Assembly: GCA_965203135.1 (NCBI GenBank)
Contig: CBDBBO010000003.1
Coordinates: forward strand, 186,001 to 250,000
Source of the DNA: CATOSD01 sp965203135
GTDB lineage: Bacteria; Chloroflexota; Dehalococcoidia; Lucifugimonadales; CATOSD01
Direction of reading: 5' to 3'
Length of the DNA stretch: 64,000 nt
Part shown: positions 1-9,843 of the stretch, piece by piece
How the letters are laid out: each line of letters begins with the position of its first letter
Position numbering within the stretch: the stretch's first letter is position 1
The notes under the pieces: generated by a model
Told to the model about the DNA's origin: nothing
The model's database searches: none
Seen by the model: the letters and a program-made list of their open reading frames with translations, nothing else
Translations under genes and position numbers: made by a program

Positions 1-2361
1 GACAAAGTGGAGGTGCGGGACCACTTCAGGGTGCGGTTCTCGCACGTGTTGATCGACGAGGTGCAGGACACGGACCCGATACAGACCGAGATCGCGATGT
101 ACTTGAGCGAGGAGGCGGCCGATGGTCTGAGCGGCGAGCAGCGTCCGACGGCCTGGGAGGAGATTGCGCCTGCGGCGGGGAAGCTGTTCGTGGTGGGGGA
201 CCCGAAGCAGTCGATCTACAGGTTCCGGCGGGCGGACGTTGTGCAGATGAACAGGCTGAAGAAACGCATCGAGGGAGCGTGTGGGCGAACCGTCAACCTG
301 GTGCAGAACTTCAGGTCGCAGAAGCGGGTGGTGGCGTGGGTGAATCACGTCTTCGGGCAGTGGATGGACGAGGGAGCGGAGGAGGCGGGCGGCGGTTTCG
401 TCCAGGCGGAGTACGAGAAGATGCACGCGCGGTGGGACGGGGAGTCGGGGTCGCACGTCGGGCCGCGGGTGTGGGCGCTGGCGGACGAGGAGGTTGAGGG
501 GCCGATCGGCGACGTGCGGAGAGATGAGGCAGGGCAGATAGCCGTGCTGCTGCGCCGGATGGAGGCGGACGAGTGGCGGACGCTGGACCGGGAGAAGACC
601 GAGGCCACGGGGAGGGAGGCGTACCGAGCGGTGACCTACGCGGACGTGTGCATACTGATGCCGACGCGGACCGGACTGGGGGCGCTGGAGCGGGCGCTGG
701 AGGAGCACGACATCCCGTACCGGCTGGAGAGCGCGTCGCTGATCTTCGAGACGCAGGAGATCAGGGACCTGCTCAACTGCCTGAAGGCGATCGACGATCC
801 GGCCGACCAGGTGTCCACGGTGGCGGCGCTGCGGTCGCTGGTGTTCGGTTGCAGCGACGTAGACCTGCTGAGGCATTACGAGAGCGGGGGACGGTTCGAC
901 TACCTGCGCGAGCAGGCGGGCCGGCGGCAGGGGCCGGTGAGCGAGGCGTTGGAGACGCTGCGGGAGTTCCACGAGGGCCGGATGTGGGAGTCGCCGGGCG
1001 CGCTGATCGAGCGGTTCGTGCGCGAGCGCGGGCTGATGGAGGCGGCGTCCGGTCATCCGAGGATGCGGGAGCAGTGGAGGCGGTACCGGTTCCTGGTGGA
1101 GCGGGCGTGGCAGTTCGCGGCGGCGGGCGGGACGTCTCTCAGGGCGTTTCTGAGGTGGATCGAGGACCAGGTGAACGAGCGCGCGCGAGTCACGGAGACG
1201 CCGGTGCCGGAGTCGGACGAGAAGGCGGTGCGGGTGATGACGGTGCACGCCTCCAAGGGGCTGGAGTTTCCGGTGGTCGTGCTGACGGGGATCAACTCGG
1301 GGCGAACATATCGGGGCGAGCGGGTGCTGTTCGACCGTTCACGGAGGGCGGTGGAGGTGAGGCTGGGGGCGAGTGGCGGCGGGTTCGCCACGCCGGGCTA
1401 CGAGGGTCTCGCGGAGAGCGAGAAGAGGATGTCGGAGGCGGAAGACGTGCGGCTGATGTACGTGGCGACGACGCGCGCACGCGACCATCTTGTGCTGAGC
1501 CTGCGGCGGCCTGAGCGAGGGGGCGCGGGCAGCCTGGCGGGGAGAATTTCGGCGCATCTGGAGAGCGCGCCGGGGCTTTGGGAGCGGGTCGACCCGAAAT
1601 TGGCCGTGGAAGTGCCCGGTCAGGCGGAGGGCGGCGACGGGCGGGAACGCGTGGAGGCGTCGGGTGAGCATACGGTGGAGGCACGCGAGGGGTGGATGTC
1701 GGAGCGCGAGCGGCTGATCGAAGAGATGGGACGACCGTCGTTCGTGTCCGCGACGTCGCTGGGGAAGCAGACGGGGGAGGAGGAGGACAAGGGTGAGCAG
1801 GACAGCCCGGAGCCGTGGCGGCGGGGGAGAGCGGGGACGTCGGTGGGGCGGGCGGTGCACGCGGTGCTGCAGGCGATAGACCTGGCGACGGGAGAGGGTA
1901 TCGAGGACCGGGCGCGGGCCCAGGCGGCGGCGGAGGGCATCCCGGAGCGCGAGGGGGAGATCGCGGCGTTGGCGCACGTGGCGGTCGACAGCACGGTGGT
2001 AAAGCGGGCGGTGGCGTCCGGCAGGTACTGGCGCGAAGTGCCGGTCGCGGCGGCGGTGGGGTCGGGGTCGCTGCACGGCTTCATCGACCTGCTGTTCGAG
2101 GAGGACGAGGGACTGGTGCTGGTGGACTACAAGACGGACTCGGTCAGCGCGGAGGATGCGCGTGAAGCGGTGGGGAGGTACCGGCTGCAGGGAGGAGCGT
2201 ACGCGCACTCGATAGGGCAGGTGACGGGGAAGGGTGTGAAAGAGGTGGTGTTCCTGTACCTTCAGCCGAGGCGGGAGGAGAGGCTGGGGGACCTGGCCGG
2301 TGCGGTAGCGGACGCGGCGGCGGCGGCGGATAGGGCGCTGGGAATTGCGACGGGGGGCTGA
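1..2361 (+). CDS. addA: AddA-like (RecB/UvrD family) helicase-nuclease, 5' truncated
   Basis: ATP-dependent DNA helicase with a C-terminal nuclease, expected to process double-strand breaks for recombination together with an AddB-type partner. The reading frame is open from base 1, so the start and the Walker A motif lie outside the window. Visible superfamily-1 motifs in order are Walker B DEVQDTDPIQ near the start, VVGDPKQSIYRFRRADV (motif III), QNFRS, VRVMTVHASKGLEFPVVVL (motif V, about residue 410) and LMYVATTRAR (motif VI). A RecB-type nuclease follows, with GRAVHAVL and the catalytic VDYKTD near residue 707. About 785 residues remain of a family usually 1100-1200 long. A UvrD-like helicase with a Cas4-type tail is the alternative, but the DYKTD ending favours AddA. 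An addB partner would be expected just upstream and cannot be seen. Confidence 0.85.
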   Translation, partial: DKVEVRDHFRVRFSHVLIDEVQDTDPIQTEIAMYLSEEAADGLSGEQRPTAWEEIAPAAGKLFVVGDPKQSIYRFRRADVVQMNRLKKRIEGACGRTVNLVQNFRSQKRVVAWVNHVFGQWMDEGAEEAGGGFVQAEYEKMHARWDGESGSHVGPRVWALADEEVEGPIGDVRRDEAGQIAVLLRRMEADEWRTLDREKTEATGREAYRAVTYADVCILMPTRTGLGALERALEEHDIPYRLESASLIFETQEIRDLLNCLKAIDDPADQVSTVAALRSLVFGCSDVDLLRHYESGGRFDYLREQAGRRQGPVSEALETLREFHEGRMWESPGALIERFVRERGLMEAASGHPRMREQWRRYRFLVERAWQFAAAGGTSLRAFLRWIEDQVNERARVTETPVPESDEKAVRVMTVHASKGLEFPVVVLTGINSGRTYRGERVLFDRSRRAVEVRLGASGGGFATPGYEGLAESEKRMSEAEDVRLMYVATTRARDHLVLSLRRPERGGAGSLAGRISAHLESAPGLWERVDPKLAVEVPGQAEGGDGRERVEASGEHTVEAREGWMSERERLIEEMGRPSFVSATSLGKQTGEEEDKGEQDSPEPWRRGRAGTSVGRAVHAVLQAIDLATGEGIEDRARAQAAAEGIPEREGEIAALAHVAVDSTVVKRAVASGRYWREVPVAAAVGSGSLHGFIDLLFEEDEGLVLVDYKTDSVSAEDAREAVGRYRLQGGAYAHSIGQVTGKGVKEVVFLYLQPRREERLGDLAGAVADAAAAADRALGIATGG

Positions 2362-2445
2362 TCATTTTACCGTCACCCTCTCCCACTCCGTCTCAAGAGC
2401 GCTCGCACGTATCTTTGCGATACCTCTTGCACGAAAGACCGGCTC

Positions 2446-2998
2446 CCCCACGCCCTCTGGCCGGAACTACCCCAAAATTCGTGTCTCAAACCTTCTCGAC
2501 CGCGTAACCCGAACGCCACACCCATATCTCGCCGGCGTCTCGAACCTGTCATGCACCTGCCACACACATGCCCCAAAAATTCCCACCTCCAGGCCCGCTC
2601 CCCTTCCGATTGCCCCTTCCCCCTTGACGGGGGAAGGTTAGGATGGGGGTGACCGCTCACGCACAACCCAGGAATTAGCCAAACCTACCCCTGTCAGGAG
2701 GCGTCTACGCGTGCCTGTCGCCCCGACCCCTCTTGATTCTATAGTACGAACGTGCTATTTTCTACCTGACGAGCGCTGTGGCCGCCGGTTGTGGACTGGG
2801 GACGGAGACTGCCCTGAGCTTGCCGAACGGGTTTCAAAGCCGCCGGCCCCCGGCCCAATGCCACCGTCTCATTCTGCGCCACGCCTGCCCCAAACTTAAC
2901 ACCGGTGTATCACGAATGAACGGAAAAAGGACAGGCCGTCAGCTACGAAATGGGCAGAATGAAGCAGAATCGAGCAGATTTTTCGGAGAGCCGCGCCT
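2446..2998 (+). repeat. Copy A of a ~550-bp intergenic repeat (inverted partner at 22690-23290)
   Basis: This gene-free stretch between the AddA-like gene and the amine oxidase matches the reverse complement of 22690-23290 over most of its length. Shared blocks in the same order include TCGTGTCTCAAACCTTC, ACCGCGTAACCC, ACAACCCAGGAATTAGCCAA, CCTGAGC-type sequence, CTACGAAATGGGCAG and GCAGATTTTTCG. The copies have diverged by substitutions and small indels. No convincing open reading frame runs through it. A palindrome (2613-2655) is nested inside. The mode of spread is unknown; a MITE-like or other non-coding mobile element is inferred. Confidence 0.75.
2613..2655 (-). repeat. Short palindromic repeat (reverse orientation)
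   Basis: CCTTCCCCC (2615-2623) pairs with GGGGGAAGG (2629-2637) around a 5-nt loop, followed by TTAGGATGGGGGTGA. This is the reverse-strand form of the CACCCCCATCCTAA-hairpin unit found at seven other places in the window. It could form a stem in RNA of either strand, but there is no T-tract. Confidence 0.8.
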
Positions 2999-3174
2999 AA
3001 GGCCCCTTCCGCGCGTCCCCCTCCCTACCCTCTCTCCCGACCGGAGAGGCGAAAACGAAAACGCCCTGCACTCTGGGGCCGCCTTTGTTGACCCGCAGGC
3101 TTGCCTGTGCTAGTTTCGGCGATGTGCAACAGACGAGAGAATTGGGCGAGCAGAAACGCCAGCAGGAGGTCGCG

Positions 3175-5136
3175 ATGATTATTTCGGAGGGCAGGAGACA
3201 GGATGCGGAGGCGGGGTCGGTGACGTTCCATCCGCTGGACCCGCTTACGACGGAGGAGATAGTGGAGGCGTCGCGGATTCTCAGGGCGGAGCGCGAGCTG
3301 GGTTCCAGGGTGAGGTTCGAGACGATAGTGCTGAAGGAGCCTGACAAGGAGCAGGTGCTCGGCTTCGAGCAGGGCGAGGCCGTGGAGCGACGGGCTTTCG
3401 TGGCGGTGCTGGACAACGACGAGGAGGCCACTTACGAGGCGATCGTGTCGCTCGACGAGGGGAAGCTGTTGGACTGGAGGCGGATCGATGGGGTGCAGCC
3501 GCGGATAATGCTCGACGAGTTTCTGGAGTGCGAGGCGGCGGTGAAGGCGGACCCCGAGTTTCGGGCTGGGTTGAAGAAACGGGGAATCACCGACCCGGAC
3601 CTGGTGATGGTGGAGCCGTGGTCGGCGGGGTACTACGGGTACGCCGAGGAGGAGGGACGGCGGCTGGCGCTGACGCGCAATTTCGTGCGCTCCAGTCCGA
3701 CGGACAACGGGTACGCGCGGCCGGTCGAGGGTCTGAGCGCGCTGGTCGACCTGAACAAGATGGAAGTCATGCGGGTCGACGACTACGGCGTGATCCCGAT
3801 GGCGCCGGAGGACGGCAACTACGCCGAGGAGTTCGTGGGCGAGTTCCGGCAGGACCTGAAGCCGCTGGAGATCACGCAGCCGGCAGGGCCGAGCTTCAGC
3901 GTGGACGGGTACAGCGTGTCGTGGCAGAAGTGGAGCCTGCGGGTGGGATTCACGCCGAGGGAAGGGCTGGTGCTGCACACGGTGGGGTACGAGGACCAGG
4001 GGCGGGTAAGGCCGATCCTGTACAGGGCCTCGCTGTCCGACATGGTGGTGCCTTACGGCGAGCCGGGCAAGGACCACTACCGCAAGAACGCGTTCGACGC
4101 GGGCGAGTACGGCATCGGGTCGCTGACGAACTCGCTCACGCTCGGCTGCGACTGCCTGGGGGAGATTTACTACTTCGACGCGAACCTGAACGACGGCAAG
4201 GGAGGGTCGGTCACGATACCGAACGCGGTGTGCATGCACGAGGAGGACTACGGCATCCTGTGGAAGCACACGGACTGGCGGACGGGGCAGGTGGAGGTGC
4301 GACGGTCGAGGCGGCTGGTGATTTCCAGCATCGCGACGGTGGGCAACTACGAGTACGGGTTCTTCTGGTACTTCTACCAGGACGGGACGATCCAGCACGA
4401 GGTGAAGCTGACCGGCATCATCAACACGGCGGGCATCGAGGAGGGGGAGACGCCGAAGTACGGGACGCTGGTGGCGCCTCAACTCAACGCTCACATCCAC
4501 CAGCACTTCTTCAGCTTCCGGCTGGACATGAGCGTGGACGGCGAATCGAACACGGTGTACGAGGTGAATACGCTGGCCGAGCCTCCCGGACCGGACAACC
4601 CGCACGCCAACGCCTTCTACGCCGAGGCGACGCCGCTGAGGACGGAGAAGGAGGCTCAACGGGTGGTGGACCCGATGAAGGGCCGCTACTGGGTGGTGTC
4701 CAATCCGTCGGTGAAGAACGCGCTGGGGTCTCCGGTGGGGTACAAGCTGATGCCGGGGGAGAACATCCTGCCGTTCGCTCATTCCGACTCCAGCATCATC
4801 AAGCGGGCGGGGTTCATGACCAAGCACCTGTGGGTAACTCCGTATGCCCCGGATGAGACGGCCGCTACGGGCGCGTACCCGAACCAGCACCCCGGCGGCG
4901 CGGGGCTGCCCGAATACACCAGGAATGACCGGAGCGTGGAGGACACGGACGTGGTGGTCTGGTACACGCTGGGGTATCACCACGTGCCGCGCCCGGAGGA
5001 CTGGCCGATTTCGCCTGTGGCGTACTGCGGGTTCAGCCTGAAGCCTGTGGGGTTCTTCGACACCAACCCGGCGCTGGACGTGCCGCCGAGCGTCCAGCGC
5101 AACGGCGCGTCCGGCGGCTGCCACTGTCACGGCTGA
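3175..5136 (+). CDS. Copper-containing primary-amine oxidase (topaquinone enzyme)
   Basis: Oxidises primary amines to aldehydes, releasing ammonia and hydrogen peroxide, with copper and a topaquinone cofactor made from its own tyrosine. The active-site consensus Asn-Tyr-(Asp/Glu) is present as VGNYEYGFFWYFYQDG, with the cofactor Tyr at about residue 392. The copper His-x-His is HIHQHFF (about 440-442), and the catalytic-base region is SLSDMVVPYGEPG. Length (653 residues) is normal. The ATG at 3175 follows AGGAGGT at 3163 and is preferred over upstream in-frame starts; the protein then begins MIISEGRRQD. There is no signal peptide, so it is probably cytoplasmic. It stands alone between an intergenic repeat and a surface-protein gene. 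Substrate preference cannot be read from the sequence. Confidence 0.92.
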   Translation: MIISEGRRQDAEAGSVTFHPLDPLTTEEIVEASRILRAERELGSRVRFETIVLKEPDKEQVLGFEQGEAVERRAFVAVLDNDEEATYEAIVSLDEGKLLDWRRIDGVQPRIMLDEFLECEAAVKADPEFRAGLKKRGITDPDLVMVEPWSAGYYGYAEEEGRRLALTRNFVRSSPTDNGYARPVEGLSALVDLNKMEVMRVDDYGVIPMAPEDGNYAEEFVGEFRQDLKPLEITQPAGPSFSVDGYSVSWQKWSLRVGFTPREGLVLHTVGYEDQGRVRPILYRASLSDMVVPYGEPGKDHYRKNAFDAGEYGIGSLTNSLTLGCDCLGEIYYFDANLNDGKGGSVTIPNAVCMHEEDYGILWKHTDWRTGQVEVRRSRRLVISSIATVGNYEYGFFWYFYQDGTIQHEVKLTGIINTAGIEEGETPKYGTLVAPQLNAHIHQHFFSFRLDMSVDGESNTVYEVNTLAEPPGPDNPHANAFYAEATPLRTEKEAQRVVDPMKGRYWVVSNPSVKNALGSPVGYKLMPGENILPFAHSDSSIIKRAGFMTKHLWVTPYAPDETAATGAYPNQHPGGAGLPEYTRNDRSVEDTDVVVWYTLGYHHVPRPEDWPISPVAYCGFSLKPVGFFDTNPALDVPPSVQRNGASGGCHCHG

Positions 5137-5188
5137 GGCGCTTGGAGCTTGTCGAGACCAACCGAGAAGTTGTTGGAGGTTGTTCTGG

Positions 5189-7807
5189 ATGTGGAACGGA
5201 ACTGTGCCATCGGGGTTGGCTGGGGGTAGCGAGAAGAGGGGATGGCTACGGGTCGGTTACGTTATCTTGGCGGCGATAGCGTTGGGACTGGCGACAGTTC
5301 TGCTGACAGCTTCTCCGCGGGCGGTAGTGGCGCAGGACAGTGGCAACGGTACTTCCACCGCTCCAGCCCTGATATCGGAGCCGGTCTCTACCAGCACGGC
5401 GGTAGAAATCCCCGATCGAAACTTGCGTGCCGCATTGGAGGCGAAGTTTGGGAAAAGTGATGGGGAGCCGATAACCGTTGGCGACATGGCGTCGCTGACG
5501 TCGTTTGCCGCGACGGGTACGCGCATCCTGAGCATCAGGGGATTGGAGCACGCCACGAACGTTACCAAGCTGAGCCTGTACGAGAACTCGATATGGGACC
5601 TCTCGCCGATTATAGGTCTCGACAAGTTGGAAGTGTTGGAGCTCTGGGAGAACATCATCACCAGCGTGGAGCCGCTCAGGGGACTGGAGTCGCTGTACGA
5701 ACTGCACCTGGGCGGGAACGCCATCTCTGACGTCGAGCCCTTGCTGGAAGTGCCGAATCTGGAGATCCTGCATCTGTGGAGCAACAACCTCGACGATGAG
5801 GACCTGGTGGTGTTGTCGCGCATGACCGGGCTGACGGAATTGTTCCTGAGCGGGGAGTCGATCACAGAGGTTGGTCCCTTGGCGCGCCTGACCAACCTGG
5901 AGTCACTGCACGTTACGGATAGCTCGGTTAGCGACGTTTCGCCCCTGGCCGGCCTATCCGGACTGACCGAGCTTGTGCTGAGCTGGGGCTCGGTTTCGGA
6001 CATTTCGCCCCTGGCGCACCTCAGCAATCTGGAGACGCTGGAACTGTGGAACAACGAAATCGAGGACTTCAGCCCTTTGGAGGTGCTGACAGGGCTGAGG
6101 GAACTGGACATAAGCGACAACAAGCTGACCGGCGATGGCCTCGTGCACATAGAGGGGCTGACGCAATTGGAACGGCTGGACGTCGGAAAGTACTACTCTG
6201 ATCCCGAGACGTATGTACTCACGGACATCGGGCTGTTGGCCAGCCTAGTGAATCTGACTGAACTCCACGTCGAAGGGCAAGACATCTCCGACCTCTCCCC
6301 GCTGTCGGGGCTGACAGGCCTGAAGGAGTTGCACTTCTTCAGGAACGACATCGAGGACTTGTCGCCTATAGCCGGCCTCGTCAACCTGGAGGAGATTGCC
6401 CTGGGCGAGAATCCGATTTCGGATCTCACGCCCCTCTCAGGTGCGAACCTCGACAAGCTGGAACGGCTGTACATGTGGAGCTGCGAGATCGAGGACATTT
6501 CCCCATTGTCGGATCTGACAAGCCTCAAGTTCTTGTTCCTCTACGGCAACCAGATCGTAGACTTGTCGCCTCTGTCCGGGTTGACTGAGTTGGACGAGTT
6601 GCTCCTCGGGAACAATTCGATCGTGGACGTAACGCCCCTCGCCGGGCTGGACAACTTGACCCATCTGCACCTGCACAACAACGAACTGGAGGACTTGTCG
6701 CCTCTGTCCGGTCTCAAGGGCCTGGAAGGACTGAACTTGCGCGAAACGGGGATTTCGGACGTCTCGCCCATTTCGGGGCTGACCGCCCTCGAGCGACTTC
6801 ACTTGGAATTGAACGAAATCACCGACGTGTCGACGCTCTCCGGCCTCACCAACCTGGAGTTGCTGCACATTTACGGCAACGACATCGAGGACATATCTTC
6901 GCTCTTGGACAATGAGGGGCTGGACACGGGGGACAGGCTCAATCTTAGCGGTAACCCGCTGAACGAAGAATCGTTGACCGTTCACATTAGCGAGCTGAGG
7001 CAAAGGGGAGTGAGGGTGGAGTACGTTCCGGCTCCCAACGCGCCGTCCGAGCTGACGACAAGGGCGTGGGGCACAGACACCGTGCAGCTTTCCTGGGAGT
7101 CAGACGCTTCGACGACGACGGCGAGAACGACAGACTACCGCGTGGAGTGGTCGCCGACCGGCGATGGCGAATGGTCTGAATTGATCGACGACACCGGTTC
7201 CACCGGCACGACTCACTTCGATACAGGATTGGCCGCCGAGACTACGCGCTACTATCGCGTGGCCGCGCTCAGCAGCATAGGCGACAGCTTCGCGTCGGAG
7301 GCGGCCACGGGTACGACGAGGCCGACGGAGGTGGAGGCCAACGTGGCAACCGACGCAAGGACGGTCGTGCACGTTGGGCGCACGGCGCTGGCGTTCGCGT
7401 CGGAGTCGTGGGGCAACGAATTCAGCGTGCGGGTGTCCGCCGATGCGGGAAACTGCGGCGAACCGGGTGATGCAGGCGCCGCGCCCGGCACAGCGCTCGA
7501 GTGTTTGAGAGTCGAGATGATTGGGGATGACGGCAATCCGGTAGAGCGGGCGCGACTTCTGAGACCGATGGACCTCAGGATCGAGCTGTCTCCGGTCCTG
7601 ATAGGGGAGTCCGGAGGGCTGGCGGAGCTGTACCGTCACTACCTGAACGGCGATTTGAGGCTGCTGGTGCGGGACGCGCCCGGTGAACACTGGCGGGAGC
7701 ACGCGTTCAGCTTCAGCGTTGGCGGCACCAGACCGGTAAGCGCGAGTGTGCGACTAAGCAGCACCGGCGACTTCGCGCTTGTGTATCCGGGATCGGCGAC
7801 ACAATAG
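5189..7807 (+). CDS. Exported leucine-rich-repeat protein with a fibronectin type III domain
   Basis: A hydrophobic segment around residues 23-45 (VILAAIALGLATVLLTA, ending in AVVAQ) acts as signal peptide or N-terminal anchor. From about residue 75 to 600 there are roughly two dozen 22-residue internalin-type repeats of the form 'LsgLtgLeeLhLxxNxIxDlSPL'. A fibronectin type III-like domain follows at about 615-715 (PNAPSELTTRAW, DYRVEW, YYRVAALSS), then a beta-rich tail of about 150 residues. Such proteins usually bind other proteins or glycans outside the cell; no ligand can be inferred. No C-terminal anchor or sortase motif is visible. ATG 5189 is chosen because GGAGG at 5174-5178 is 10 bases upstream; the in-frame TTG at 5180 is too close to it. 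Confidence 0.85.
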   Translation: MWNGTVPSGLAGGSEKRGWLRVGYVILAAIALGLATVLLTASPRAVVAQDSGNGTSTAPALISEPVSTSTAVEIPDRNLRAALEAKFGKSDGEPITVGDMASLTSFAATGTRILSIRGLEHATNVTKLSLYENSIWDLSPIIGLDKLEVLELWENIITSVEPLRGLESLYELHLGGNAISDVEPLLEVPNLEILHLWSNNLDDEDLVVLSRMTGLTELFLSGESITEVGPLARLTNLESLHVTDSSVSDVSPLAGLSGLTELVLSWGSVSDISPLAHLSNLETLELWNNEIEDFSPLEVLTGLRELDISDNKLTGDGLVHIEGLTQLERLDVGKYYSDPETYVLTDIGLLASLVNLTELHVEGQDISDLSPLSGLTGLKELHFFRNDIEDLSPIAGLVNLEEIALGENPISDLTPLSGANLDKLERLYMWSCEIEDISPLSDLTSLKFLFLYGNQIVDLSPLSGLTELDELLLGNNSIVDVTPLAGLDNLTHLHLHNNELEDLSPLSGLKGLEGLNLRETGISDVSPISGLTALERLHLELNEITDVSTLSGLTNLELLHIYGNDIEDISSLLDNEGLDTGDRLNLSGNPLNEESLTVHISELRQRGVRVEYVPAPNAPSELTTRAWGTDTVQLSWESDASTTTARTTDYRVEWSPTGDGEWSELIDDTGSTGTTHFDTGLAAETTRYYRVAALSSIGDSFASEAATGTTRPTEVEANVATDARTVVHVGRTALAFASESWGNEFSVRVSADAGNCGEPGDAGAAPGTALECLRVEMIGDDGNPVERARLLRPMDLRIELSPVLIGESGGLAELYRHYLNGDLRLLVRDAPGEHWREHAFSFSVGGTRPVSASVRLSSTGDFALVYPGSATQ

Positions 7808-7846
7808 GCGGCCGCAGATGCCGGCGCCGGGAGGAGACTACGCAAT

Positions 7847-8737
7847 ATGGCGACGGAACGAGACCTGATCGGGTATGGGGCGAACCCGCCACAAGTGGAA
7901 TGGCCGAACGGGGCGCGCATCGCGATTTCGGTGGTGGTGAATTACGAGGAAGGGTCCGAGTACTCCACGCTCGACGGGGACGCCGCACACGAAACGAACA
8001 ACGAGGTGCCATCGCCCGTCCCGATGGACGAGCGCGACCTGGCTAACGAGTCGTTCTTCGAGTACGGGAGCCGCGTGGGCGTGTGGCGAATCATGGACTT
8101 GCTGGACGAGTTCAACGTCAAGTCGACGTTCTACTGCTGCGCTCTGGCGATGGAGCGGAACCCGGAAGTGGGTCGCGCAATCGTCGAGCGTGGGCACGAG
8201 GTGTTCGGGCACGGCTACCGCTGGGAGGAGTACTTCAAGATGAGCCGTGATGCGGAGCGCGAGGCCATCCGCAGGACGGTGGAGTCTCTCGAAAGGACGA
8301 CGGGGGAGCGTCCGTTGGGCTGGTACGTAAGGTACGGTCCGAGCGTCAACACGCGGGAGCTGGTCGTCGAGGAGGGCGGTTTCGTCTACGACTGCATGGC
8401 GTACAACGACGACATCCCCTACTACGTGCGGGTGAACGGCAAGAAGTGGCTGGTGGTGCCGTACTCGCTCGAGGTGAACGACACGCGCTTCTGGCGCGGC
8501 GGGATGAACAGCCCTGAGGACTTCTACCAGACGATGAAGAACACGTTCGACACCCTGTACCGGGAGGGAGAGAAGAACCCGAAGATGATGAACGTGGGGC
8601 TGCACTGTCGCATCGTGGGCAGGCCTTCGAGAATCGTGGCCCTGAGGCGGTTCCTGGAGTACGCGCAGGGTTTCCCCGGGGTCTGGTTCGCGCGCCGGAT
8701 CGACATCGCCCGCTGGTGGCTGGAGAAGTATCCTTAG
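7847..8737 (+). CDS. PuuE/polysaccharide-deacetylase-family hydrolase
   Basis: A NodB-fold (CE4-like) hydrolase of 296 residues. The N-terminal VVVNYEEGSEYSTLDGDAA and the later GHEVFGHGYRWEEY match the PuuE-type allantoinase / HpPgdA branch rather than classical chitin deacetylases. PuuE opens the allantoin ring in purine breakdown, whereas PgdA-like relatives act on peptidoglycan, and the sequence alone does not decide. No signal peptide is seen, which fits a cytoplasmic role better. GGGAGGAGA about 10 bases before ATG 7847 is the ribosome site. The stop overlaps the stop of the convergent membrane-protein gene. No other allantoin-pathway gene is nearby, although a purine-type NCS2 permease lies 3 kb downstream. 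Confidence 0.8.
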   Translation: MATERDLIGYGANPPQVEWPNGARIAISVVVNYEEGSEYSTLDGDAAHETNNEVPSPVPMDERDLANESFFEYGSRVGVWRIMDLLDEFNVKSTFYCCALAMERNPEVGRAIVERGHEVFGHGYRWEEYFKMSRDAEREAIRRTVESLERTTGERPLGWYVRYGPSVNTRELVVEEGGFVYDCMAYNDDIPYYVRVNGKKWLVVPYSLEVNDTRFWRGGMNSPEDFYQTMKNTFDTLYREGEKNPKMMNVGLHCRIVGRPSRIVALRRFLEYAQGFPGVWFARRIDIARWWLEKYP

Positions 8738-9633
8738 CGGGTGCTTTCAGGCGAGTCCCGCAGCGTGCTGTTCCGGACGAACCTCCTGCCGGGATAGCCT
8801 GACGTACCCTCCCATTCGGGGAAGCTCGCCGGCGCGTAGCCAGATTCGAACAGTCTGGCCCCGGTGCCTGCGGGCAGATCGTACTGTGGCCGCCCGTAGG
8901 CCTGGTCGAACCCCAAGCCTCCAGCCGGCGGTGTTCCGTGCGAAGGGCTTCGGGCAAAGCCCGGCGACGGAGCCTCAGTGGGTGCGTGATCGACGCGGCC
9001 CGTTTTCGCGCCGTCATCCTTCGAGCCTGCCGTCGCTTTTTTGGATGACGGCCTCACGAGTCCAATAATGCTCGAAAGAATACGAAGCAGGAATTCCAGA
9101 GCTACCACGGCGATAAGGTAGTAGATCACCGTCTCGATCCGCGCTGCCGCGTCCTGGATGCTCTCGGCGGAATCGGGGATCCGGACGAGTGAGCTGTCGA
9201 TCAGCATGATACCGAGCAGGGCGAACGGCAGGATCTTCGCGATGTCCGTCGCGAGAGCTTCTCTGTAGTATGCGCACACGCGAATCGTGGCCACGACTCC
9301 CATGGCGCCGAGCATTATGCCGTCGATGGACTGGCTCCTCCCCATCAGCAGCAGCAGGCCTGCCAACACGACAAACCAGAAGGATATGAAGAGTGGGAAC
9401 ATCACCAGGCTCTTCACCAGGTAGAATATGACCGAGACGGTCTTTCTGAGGACGGGATGTCCGGACTCGTTGTACTTGCTTAGATCGAGACGGAATATGT
9501 CCTTTCTCGCGAGGAACCTGTAGAAGTGGAATACGAACACTCCGTAGATGACGATGCTGACGACGAACAACGCCAACGGTCTCAGCACATCGTAGGCTCT
9601 CCAGAAGTCAAGATAGAACTCCGGCACCACCAT
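8734..9633 (-). CDS. Multi-pass membrane protein of unknown function with a cytoplasmic-type tail
   Basis: I do not recognise the family. About five or six hydrophobic helices occupy residues 15-200 (LALFVVSIVIYGVFVFHF, LFISFWFVVLAGLLLLMG, ILPFALLGIMLI, VIYYLIAVVALEFLLRILSSI). A low-complexity hydrophilic tail of about 95 residues follows, rich in Gly, Pro, Ser and Ala (SSKKATAGSKDDGAK onward). An amphipathic segment with IPDSAESIQDAAARIETVI lies between helices. The ATG at 9633 is preceded by GGGAG about 9 bases upstream. Its stop codon overlaps that of the upstream plus-strand gene, so the two are convergent with no terminator between them. Confidence 0.7.
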   Translation of the reverse strand: MVVPEFYLDFWRAYDVLRPLALFVVSIVIYGVFVFHFYRFLARKDIFRLDLSKYNESGHPVLRKTVSVIFYLVKSLVMFPLFISFWFVVLAGLLLLMGRSQSIDGIMLGAMGVVATIRVCAYYREALATDIAKILPFALLGIMLIDSSLVRIPDSAESIQDAAARIETVIYYLIAVVALEFLLRILSSIIGLVRPSSKKATAGSKDDGAKTGRVDHAPTEAPSPGFARSPSHGTPPAGGLGFDQAYGRPQYDLPAGTGARLFESGYAPASFPEWEGTSGYPGRRFVRNSTLRDSPESTR

Positions 9634-9843
9634 GATAAGACTCCCTCAGGCTAGATGGGGATGATGGTATGGCCTCGCGACAGTGTGGGGCTAGCTATTG
9701 TGGGACACGGAAATGACAAATGTACGGGCGGCCGATAGGGGGAGGGGGGACTTCGTCCAGATGGCGCACGAACTAACGTAGCGTTCCATATGGACGTTGT
9801 ACAAGAATGTGAACTCTGCTGGACACCGGTACTCATTCACGGG

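Noticed and set aside
1339..2208. Overlapping frames opposite the helicase-nuclease gene
   Set aside because: Arg/Pro/His-rich shadows; motifs V, VI and the nuclease site lie on the plus strand over this stretch.
3025..5130. Long minus-strand open frame (about 700 codons) opposite the amine oxidase
   Set aside because: Composition is dominated by Arg, His, Pro and Val, as expected for the antisense of a GC-rich gene, and it has no recognisable domain; the plus strand has complete amine-oxidase motifs.
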